Source: CAYSBK01 sp964429265
Lineage (GTDB): Bacteria > Planctomycetota > Phycisphaerae > Sedimentisphaerales > Anaerobacaceae
Direction: 5' to 3'
NCBI GenBank assembly: GCA_964429265.1
Contig: CAYSBK010000026.1
Span: 1-20,194 of the forward strand
DNA length: 20,194 nt
The notes beneath the pieces were generated by a model. It was given only the letters and a program-made list of their open reading frames with translations, was not told where the DNA came from and ran no database searches. The translations under genes were made by a program, and so were the position numbers. Of this stretch, positions 14,656-20,194 are shown piece by piece (within the stretch, counting starts at the first letter, position 1; the number at the start of each line of letters is the position of its first letter).

Positions 14656-15552
14656 GTGCAAGGAGCACACAAGAGAAGCCAGTTGCTGAACTTCGCCGAG
14701 GAATCGTACCTCGAGCGTACGAGCCGGCCCGTCTATGCGCTGGTTTTCCTTGTGCCGTTCATCGTTGTGTACGAGCTTGGGACCATCTTCATAAACACGA
14801 CCATTCTGAAGCAGTACTGGCGCGGGCCTGTCGTTGCGTTCGTGTGGGTGCAGCAACTGCTGGAGTGGATCGGGTTTGCCGGCAAGTCGGCGTGGATTGC
14901 GACGCCGCTGGTGGTGGTGGTGATTCTCATAGCGCTGCAGGTTACCTCGGGTTCACGGTGGCGTTTCAGGTGGGGCGATTATGTGCCGATGCTGGTCGAG
15001 TGCGTTGCTCTTGCGGTGCCGCTGATAGTGCTCGGGTTGCTTTTTAACAGCCGGATAACGCCGCGCGGCGGGTCGGAGATTGCGGCGCCGCCGCCGGCTC
15101 GTGCCGTGATGGTTCAGGCGACCGAGCAGCCGGCGCAGGAAACCCCCGGCGGCAAAGACGATGGTTCACGCCCGACGTTGTTACTGGCGGACATCGTTAC
15201 GGGCATCGGTGCAGGCATATACGAGGAGCTTGCGTTCAGGCTGGTTCTTATCATCGTTTTGATGTTGCTGTTTCAGGACCTGCTTCGGCTGGGTCGCAAC
15301 AGCGCTATCGTGCTTTCGGTGCTGGTGTCGGCGGGACTTTTCAGCGCGTATCACCATGTGGATTTCCTCAGCGGCCGGCTGTACCTGACGGTCCCCTTCA
15401 ACTGGGCCGAATTCGTGTTCCGCACGCTGGCGGGGGTTTACTTCGCGGTGTTGTTCGCGGTGAGGGGGTTCGGGATAACCGCCGGCACGCACGCGCTTTA
15501 CGACATTATGGCGGCGGTCATCAACGTCGTTTTCTTCGGCCGGGGTAACTGA
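14656..15552 (+). CDS. CPBP family intramembrane metalloprotease
   Basis: This 298-residue polytopic membrane protein belongs to the CPBP (CAAX protease and bacteriocin-processing, Abi) family. The conserved motif 1 is IYEELAFR (E190, E191, R195). Motif 2 is the AYHHV histidine pair (H233, H234), and a final H279 with D283 is in THALYD. Together these form the predicted metal site within the membrane. Before them are three or four membrane helices and a proline- and glutamine-rich loop of about 45 residues (133-177). Substrates of planctomycete members are unknown. The GTG start is supported by GGGAG 8 nt upstream. The gene diverges from the glycosylase gene across a 135 bp spacer. No bacteriocin or immunity gene is adjacent. 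Confidence 0.85.
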   Translation: MQGAHKRSQLLNFAEESYLERTSRPVYALVFLVPFIVVYELGTIFINTTILKQYWRGPVVAFVWVQQLLEWIGFAGKSAWIATPLVVVVILIALQVTSGSRWRFRWGDYVPMLVECVALAVPLIVLGLLFNSRITPRGGSEIAAPPPARAVMVQATEQPAQETPGGKDDGSRPTLLLADIVTGIGAGIYEELAFRLVLIIVLMLLFQDLLRLGRNSAIVLSVLVSAGLFSAYHHVDFLSGRLYLTVPFNWAEFVFRTLAGVYFAVLFAVRGFGITAGTHALYDIMAAVINVVFFGRGN

Positions 15553-15571
15553 AAAAAAAGTCGGCCGGTCT

Positions 15572-15586
15572 GCAAAAATTTTTTGC
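15572..15586. terminator. A/T-rich inverted repeat after the CPBP gene
   Basis: GCAAAAA and TTTTTTGC abut to make a loopless palindrome 20 nt past the stop. The preceding CGGCCG motif occurs twice (15537-15542 and 15562-15567) and can pair with itself across an A-rich loop, followed by T residues. This is the best candidate for a terminator in the spacer, but it is not textbook. Confidence 0.3.
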
Positions 15587-15664
15587 GGGTTGCGCGTGAC
15601 GTTAGTCTTTTCTGCTGCGGGACTTGCGGAATAATGGTCCCATAAGCCAGCAGGTCGGCGGTAT

Positions 15665-15678
15665 CACTATTGATAGTG
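15665..15678. promoter_or_regulatory. Palindrome upstream of the DUF2617-like promoter
   Basis: CACTAT and ATAGTG flank a TG centre (CACTATTGATAGTG). The palindrome ends 13 bp before the -35 element. Its position and symmetry suit a regulator binding site. An overlapping TATCA/TGATA pair adds symmetry. Confidence 0.3.
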
Positions 15679-15691
15679 CGGTTGCATTCAC

Positions 15692-15720
15692 TTGATTTGA
15701 GCCGCTGGTTGTGGTAGAAT
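15692..15720 (+). promoter_or_regulatory. Sigma70-type promoter for the DUF2617-like gene
   Basis: -35 TTGATT (15692-15697), a 17 nt spacer and -10 TAGAAT (15715-15720) predict a start near 15727, about 40 nt before the GTG start codon. Confidence 0.55.
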
Positions 15721-15765
15721 AAGTGCACAGTTGAACATTGGTATTCGCAATTGAGGGACTGTATC

Positions 15766-16317
15766 GTGGAATGGCCTCAGATAAACGTAGCCGTTGAAGA
15801 ACTGACATTCAGCCTTTTCCAAAGACCCCTGCACCCCGAGCTGTTCCAGATTTACGCCAAGAAACAGCTCGGCGGGGCGAACTACGAAGCGGAGATATGG
15901 GTGACCGGCTGTACGCACGTGGTAAGCGTCTATTCGGAGGGAACGTTCCTGACGGAGGTCATCAGCTCGCCCGGGCAGATTCTGCCGCGGCAGGGGCTTA
16001 TCGAGCGTTTCCAGTTCCGCGGTCCCCGTTCGCACAAGTGCACGCTGAACCGGTCGGTCAGTTATATGACGGCTTTCCAGGTGGAGAAGATGAGCCCGAA
16101 TCTCTACCGACAAAGCCACACCGACCTGGAGCGTTTCGCCCGCAGCAGGGGCGTCTTCGTGAAGTTCCCCAAACTCCAGATAGGCGGGTTGCAGCCGTTC
16201 TGCTACATCGATTTCGAGGCCAGACAAAGCGAGCTGCACGTGCACACTTTCGCGGCCTACCCCGACCAGATCGCGATGATCAAGACGCAGTCGCTGTTTG
16301 ATTTCGCGGGGCGCTGA
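15766..16317 (+). CDS. DUF2617-like protein of unknown function
   Basis: The product is a 183-residue soluble protein with no signal peptide or membrane helix. I recognise it as probably a DUF2617 family member, which is found in planctomycetes and actinobacteria and has no known function. Visible features are a mixed alpha/beta pattern, SFLFQRPLHPELF-like N-terminal content, a CTHVVSVYSEGTFLTEV strand pair and the C-terminal segment ELHVHTFAAYPD. No nucleotide-binding or metal motif is clear. The GTG start at 15766 is chosen because GAGGG lies exactly 8 nt upstream; a TTG at 15751 would overlap that site. It has its own promoter and converges on the membrane-anchored helical protein, with 31 bp between stops. 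Confidence 0.65.
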   Translation: MEWPQINVAVEELTFSLFQRPLHPELFQIYAKKQLGGANYEAEIWVTGCTHVVSVYSEGTFLTEVISSPGQILPRQGLIERFQFRGPRSHKCTLNRSVSYMTAFQVEKMSPNLYRQSHTDLERFARSRGVFVKFPKLQIGGLQPFCYIDFEARQSELHVHTFAAYPDQIAMIKTQSLFDFAGR

Positions 16318-16348
16318 AGGGCGCTTCGGCCGGGAAAAGGCGAGGCTT

Positions 16349-17347
16349 TCAACCCGGTTGTTGCTCAATTTTTTGCTGCAGGGTTTCTATGTGCCGGCGT
16401 ATTTCGTCGGCCATTGTGCTGTTCGGAAAATCGCGGATGATTTCGCGGCCTATCTCGACGGCCCGGCTCCATTTTTTGGCGGAAACGGCCAGCGAAAACT
16501 GCACGCCCAGGTTGTGCAGCTTGGCCTTGAACACATCCTTTGCCGAGTCCTGCAGCGCCAGGGCTTCGCTTGGAGTGAGGTACTGGTCGAGTTCTTTTAG
16601 TATCTCGAGGCTTCGGTCTATGGCGCCTCGCTTGACGGCGTCGTCCCAGGCGGCAAGCAAGACCTTCTTGCGCTGCTGCTTTCTGTCCTGAAGTTTCCGG
16701 CGCAGGGCTTTTACCTGCTCGACGTCGGGATAAGCACTGATAAGCCGTTCAATCTGCTCGCTGGCCCTGGCCCACTGGTAACCATCCAGCAACCCGTCAA
16801 TTTCTTCCACGGCGGCGGCTATCCGCTGCTGGTCGCCCGCCTGGCGGTGTACCTCCAGCTCTGCACGCAACTGGGCGGCCACCTCGGCAAGCTCGGACCT
16901 GTCAGCGGCCTGTGCGAGCATTTTTTCGGCACCGTCGAAGTCCTTCTGCCGGAGCCTGTCGGCGACGGCCTGCCGCAGCGACTGCTCGTCCGCCTGGCGG
17001 GACAAGACGGCCTTGGCTGCGTCGCTCAGGCGCACCCATTGGTCTATCTGCTCCAACATCGAGCTGTTTTTCTGAAGCAATTCAACGGCCTTTTCCAGCG
17101 TAGCGATGCTCTGGGCGAGTCTCTCGGCGATGGCGTAAACCTTGGCCAGCAGAAATACCATCGCCAGCAACAGCAGCATCGCCGCAAGGAACCAGACTAT
17201 CTGCGGTATCTGTCCGGGGCCTTTGGTGTCGAAGACGCTGGTTGTGAATACCGCCACCATCACGCCGGCCACCAGCGCAACAAAGGCAACATAAGCAACG
17301 AGGATTTTCCACTTTGAATGCCAGAAGGACCCGTCGTGGCGGTACAT
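16349..17347 (-). CDS. Membrane-anchored helical protein of unknown function
   Basis: I do not recognise a named family. The 332-residue protein has two N-terminal membrane helices (about 15-35 and 48-71). A probable coiled coil follows (about 73-110), then a long, charged, alanine- and glutamine-rich helical region. Phrases such as GDQQRIAAAVEEIDGLLDG and WARASEQIERLISAYPD, and the C-terminal KKWSRAVEIGREIIRDFPNS, resemble TPR-like alpha-solenoid repeats. Short loops suggest both membrane helices form a hairpin with the helical domain in the cytoplasm. AAAGG lies 7 nt before the ATG, and a strong promoter is about 150 nt upstream. A scaffolding or membrane-organising role is possible but unproven. 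Confidence 0.8.
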   Translation of the reverse strand: MYRHDGSFWHSKWKILVAYVAFVALVAGVMVAVFTTSVFDTKGPGQIPQIVWFLAAMLLLLAMVFLLAKVYAIAERLAQSIATLEKAVELLQKNSSMLEQIDQWVRLSDAAKAVLSRQADEQSLRQAVADRLRQKDFDGAEKMLAQAADRSELAEVAAQLRAELEVHRQAGDQQRIAAAVEEIDGLLDGYQWARASEQIERLISAYPDVEQVKALRRKLQDRKQQRKKVLLAAWDDAVKRGAIDRSLEILKELDQYLTPSEALALQDSAKDVFKAKLHNLGVQFSLAVSAKKWSRAVEIGREIIRDFPNSTMADEIRRHIETLQQKIEQQPG

Positions 17348-17497
17348 AGCCGGCCTTTCCGAAAAACCCTGCTTCGAGCCGTGTCCCTGCCGCGCATCAC
17401 CAAGACCTGCGGAAGCGCATCACCTGGCGCTGCTGCACCTGGCACCAAATCGGCGCTGTTATCGTCGGCGTCGCCGGGCCGCGCGGATGCAATATGC

Positions 17498-17526
17498 ATT
17501 ATAAATCATACCGGCCCGTTGGTAAA
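17498..17526 (-). promoter_or_regulatory. Sigma70-type promoter for the membrane-anchored helical protein
   Basis: On the minus strand -35 TTTACC (plus 17521-17526), a 17 nt spacer and a perfect -10 TATAAT (plus 17498-17503) predict a start near 17491. This implies a leader of about 144 nt. The promoter lies just past the radical SAM stop codon, so the two genes can be expressed separately. Confidence 0.6.
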
Positions 17527-17562
17527 GCGAAAAACGCGGTTGTTTGCGGGTTGTTATTACGG

Positions 17563-19011
17563 TTATTGCGTTTTGAGGCGGCGAAGGATGTCCCAGTACG
17601 CGCCCCGGAAACCGTCTGCGATGGCGGCGGTAAGCCTTAGATTCTCATTGTAATTGTGGTCGGTCGAGGCGACGTTGCCGGCCGCTGCCGCGTCCGTTTC
17701 GAGCATAGGCTCGAAGAATCTTTCGTCGCCGGCGATCAACCTGCGGATAAGGGCGGCCGGGTGTGCTCCGAGCGCGGCGGAGATGTAAAACGTCGGCTTG
17801 AAGCAGTCGATGGGACCCGGATACTTGCGGCGGACGGCCGGATTCTCGTCAAGGGGTGCCTCGGCCTCGACAAGGCGGGCCATCTGTGTTCCGGGATAAA
17901 TCCGCACACCGAGAGAAGCCCCGGCACAATCGGGGCCGATCCGTTTGATAAACTCGATCGTCTCGGCGGCCGTTTCGGGGGTCTCGCCGGGGCCGCCGAG
18001 CAGCAGGTCCAGCATCACGGTTATGCGGTTCTTGCGACAGAGCTTTACCGCTTCGGCGATGTCGCGGCGGAGGTGGCTGTCACGATAGGTTTGCAGCATC
18101 CGGTCGCAGGCGGCGTCGGCGGTGAAATCTATTCCCACACAGCCGGCGCGGGCCATCGCCTCGGCCAGCTCGGCGTCGAAGGGTCTGACCGCCATGTACG
18201 CGTACCAGCGCAGACGCTTCGGCAGCGACCGCCGGACAAACTCCGCGCAGACTGCAAGTGCATGACTTCGGGGTATGTTGAACTCCGAATCGCAAATATG
18301 CAGCACGTCGATACCACGGTCAAGCAGCACCTGTGCCTCGTCGGCCACTTCGCGTGGGTCGCGCAGCCGCAGAGCAGGCCCCTTTGCCAGCGGGTCCGCG
18401 CAGTATATGCATTGCCGGTTGCAGCCCCGCTTTGTCTCGATGCCCGCCTGGCCGCCTTTCTTGAAGTACGTGAGATTATCTACGGCGTCGCGGGCCGAGC
18501 CCAGCGACAGCCTTTCGGGCCAGGCCGGCCGGTTGCTGTGAATCTCGCCGTCGGCTCGCCATAACAGCCCGTCGACCTTCTCGAAGGCCCGGCCGCCGCG
18601 GAGCTGTTGCACCAGTGAAACAAGCGGCTGTTCGCCGTCGCCGCGGATGCCGAAGTCGGCGCCGGTGTATCGGACGATTTGCTCAGAAAATACCGAAAAG
18701 CCCACGCCGCCTATGACGATTGGTGCGTCGGTGAGGCTTCGCAGTGTCTTTACGGTATCGGCCAGGGCCGGCACGAACCATTGGGCACTGGGCCAGAAGC
18801 AATCATCGACGTTGCGGAACGAAAGCCCCACAAGCTCGGGACTATGCCGGGCGAAATATCGCCGAAGCACCACGTCAGCAGCGTCATCGGCCAGGCATAA
18901 ATCGAGAATATCAACCTCGATCTTCGATTGACGCAAGGCGGCGCTGATGTAGTCAAGGCCGACCGGCGCTATCGGCGGGGTCATCCTGTTGGTATTGATA
19001 AGCGTTATCAT
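17563..19011 (-). CDS. B12-binding-like domain radical SAM protein
   Basis: This 482-residue radical SAM enzyme has an N-terminal cobalamin-binding-like Rossmann domain (about 1-140), beginning MITLINTNRMTPPIAPVGLDYI. It has no DxHxxG motif, so B12 binding, if any, is without the histidine ligand. The radical SAM barrel follows with GCNRQCIYC, whose cysteines C197, C201 and C204 bind the 4Fe-4S cluster that cleaves S-adenosylmethionine. LLGGPGETPET (about 337-347) is the conserved later barrel strand. The C-terminal region carries no additional cysteine cluster that I can see. The reaction is unknown; relatives include methyltransferases and ring-forming enzymes. GGAAG lies 5 nt before the ATG. 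It follows the transaldolase by 34 bp, probably in one operon. Confidence 0.85.
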   Translation of the reverse strand: MITLINTNRMTPPIAPVGLDYISAALRQSKIEVDILDLCLADDAADVVLRRYFARHSPELVGLSFRNVDDCFWPSAQWFVPALADTVKTLRSLTDAPIVIGGVGFSVFSEQIVRYTGADFGIRGDGEQPLVSLVQQLRGGRAFEKVDGLLWRADGEIHSNRPAWPERLSLGSARDAVDNLTYFKKGGQAGIETKRGCNRQCIYCADPLAKGPALRLRDPREVADEAQVLLDRGIDVLHICDSEFNIPRSHALAVCAEFVRRSLPKRLRWYAYMAVRPFDAELAEAMARAGCVGIDFTADAACDRMLQTYRDSHLRRDIAEAVKLCRKNRITVMLDLLLGGPGETPETAAETIEFIKRIGPDCAGASLGVRIYPGTQMARLVEAEAPLDENPAVRRKYPGPIDCFKPTFYISAALGAHPAALIRRLIAGDERFFEPMLETDAAAAGNVASTDHNYNENLRLTAAIADGFRGAYWDILRRLKTQ

Positions 19012-19045
19012 CGTACTTCCGGTGGGCGACTGGTGCTTCGGCCTG

Positions 19046-20194
19046 CTATGCGAATCCCACGTCGGCCAGCGTCTGGGTAATCCGGTGGTCCATCGCTGCC
19101 TGGTCGCTGGTGAAGCTGTTCAGCCCGGCCAGGGTCATCAGGCTGTCCAGTGCGATGACGCCGCTTTCGAGAAGGTCCCGCCAGTTTCCCAGTCTTGGAA
19201 TCTTTCCCTCGGCCAGGCTTGTCTGGACTTGTTGTTCGGTCCAGTTAACCAGCAGGTCGGCGCAGTTGTGCTGTGCGAAAAAGTCAACCAGGTCGTCTGC
19301 GCCGAAGCGGTCGATATCTTCCTTCTCAAGGGCCTCGACGCAGCCGATCACCCTGTCGTCAATGTCCCACAGCGAATCAAATAGAACCGCCGCTGCGGAG
19401 TCATCAAGGCCGGGCTTGTAATCCTCGGCGGTCTTGTCGGCAAGTTGCTCCGGTGCCGGCGCCAGAGAGAGAAACTCTCCTGCGACCTTCGGCGGCATAG
19501 TCATCACGTCGACCCCTGCCAGGTCTCGTACCTGCGGCCCTGCCCGGAGACTGGCGGCTATTTGCCTGGTCCGGGCCGGGCCCCTGCTGCGCAAATCGCG
19601 CACGGCAGCCTGGGAAGCCAGCGTAGCCTTTTCGCCGACGTATGTGCCGGCACCGAGACCGTTGTCGGCGGCGAAGCTGTTGAGCCGACCCAGGAAGACG
19701 TTTACAAAGGCGGGTTTTGCAATCCGGGCGATGAGGTAGTTCTGGCGGGCCGAGAAGCCCAGCGTGTGGTTGACAGGGATGCCCTCGGCGGCGGCGCGGC
19801 GGGTCGCAAGCAATCCGGCCGGTGTGAAGGGAATCTTAACAATGAACCGCTGCGGGCATATCCGGTAGTAGCGGCGGGCGTAATTGAGCGTACCCTCAAT
19901 GTCATGGGCCAAATCGGTGTGCAGCTCCACCGAGACGAATGCGTCGAACTTTTCCACCAGCCTCAGGCCGTGGCAGGCATTGAGGATGAAGGCGATTTCG
20001 AGAATGCGCTGTTGCTTCGACAGGTCCTGGTAGTCCGCAAGTATTCCGGCGGCTTCCGCTATCAGGCTGTCGTATCGGCCTGTCTGGACCTCCCGGTTCA
20101 GCAGCGTGTTGTTGGTGGTCAGGGCGGAAAACTCGCGCGTCCAGAATTTCTCGGCATCGCTGATGCTGCCGGTATCCAGCCACAGCTCCGTGCC
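19046..20194 (-). CDS. Transaldolase family protein, 5' end beyond window
   Basis: The 382 visible residues run without a stop from the right edge, so the start codon lies outside. The partial protein matches transaldolase, which moves dihydroxyacetone units between sugar phosphates in the pentose phosphate pathway. It begins TELWLDTGSISDAEKF, and ALTTNNTLLN corresponds to the conserved N-terminal TTNPS-type motif. The Schiff-base lysine is in RFIVKIPFTPAGLL (codon at 19837-19835). Later family segments are IPVNHTLGFSARQ and FVNVFLGRLNSF. NNT in place of NPS and PFTPAG after the lysine mark a divergent subgroup. Its relatively long C-terminal part may add a domain. It precedes the radical SAM gene on the same strand. 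Confidence 0.85.
   Translation of the reverse strand, partial: GTELWLDTGSISDAEKFWTREFSALTTNNTLLNREVQTGRYDSLIAEAAGILADYQDLSKQQRILEIAFILNACHGLRLVEKFDAFVSVELHTDLAHDIEGTLNYARRYYRICPQRFIVKIPFTPAGLLATRRAAAEGIPVNHTLGFSARQNYLIARIAKPAFVNVFLGRLNSFAADNGLGAGTYVGEKATLASQAAVRDLRSRGPARTRQIAASLRAGPQVRDLAGVDVMTMPPKVAGEFLSLAPAPEQLADKTAEDYKPGLDDSAAAVLFDSLWDIDDRVIGCVEALEKEDIDRFGADDLVDFFAQHNCADLLVNWTEQQVQTSLAEGKIPRLGNWRDLLESGVIALDSLMTLAGLNSFTSDQAAMDHRITQTLADVGFA

Noticed and set aside
14521..14856. N-terminal extension of the glycosylase to 14856
   Set aside because: The added 112 residues overlap the divergent CPBP gene, contain no conserved motif and are absent from this glycosylase family, whose N-terminus fits the ATG at 14520.
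14656..15552. CPBP protease as part of a bacteriocin immunity or processing cluster
   Set aside because: No peptide precursor, transporter or immunity gene is adjacent; the flanking genes are a DNA glycosylase and a DUF2617-like protein.
17656..18564. A 302-codon plus-strand open frame antisense to the radical SAM gene
   Set aside because: The opposite strand encodes an intact radical SAM protein with its cysteine motif; this frame has no start signal or family match.

Overview
The window reads as a scaffold from a draft genome, probably a metagenome assembly, of a GC-rich bacterium. It most likely belongs to the Planctomycetota, class Phycisphaerae. The lineage call rests on several features together: a signal peptidase I with very large insertions, a DUF2617-like protein, a GyrA with a GEQ-type quinolone-region variant, a divergent transaldolase, and an intergenic A/C-rich element of a kind I associate with Phycisphaerae genomes. 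This is inference; no 16S rRNA gene or other phylogenetic marker was searched. A run of 100 Ns (12114-12213) marks a scaffold gap inside the DNA polymerase III delta gene.

Layout. At the left edge a good sigma70-type promoter points leftward out of the window. Positions 366-3753 (minus) hold two tandem, paralogous cation/proton antiporters, each with a C-terminal CBS pair. A gene-poor stretch of about 950 bp follows, with a hairpin and a repeat-like element, then a small DUF4405 membrane protein (plus) that converges on an HNH endonuclease (minus). Next on the minus strand come a cold-shock protein and an HU/IHF protein. The HU/IHF gene has a strong promoter about 240 nt upstream of its start, giving a long leader with a predicted branched fold and a possible coupled leader peptide. 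On the plus strand follow signal peptidase I (lepB), gyrA, holA (interrupted by the gap) and a lipoprotein made of two SGNH hydrolase domains. An endonuclease III-like DNA glycosylase (minus) lies between the SGNH lipoprotein and a CPBP membrane protease (plus). A DUF2617-like protein (plus) converges on a membrane-anchored helical protein of unknown function (minus). The right end, on the minus strand, has a radical SAM protein preceded by a transaldolase that runs off the window edge.

Functionally this is mostly core chromosome: DNA topology and replication (gyrA, holA, HU/IHF), base-excision repair, protein export (lepB), ion homeostasis and pentose-phosphate metabolism. I saw no mobile element, CRISPR array, tRNA, rRNA or defence island, and no clear new multi-gene system. 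The items most worth a second look are the structured HU/IHF leader, the antiporter pair in which only one partner keeps the TDPA motif, the elaborated signal peptidase, and the glycosylase with a three-cysteine C-terminus.
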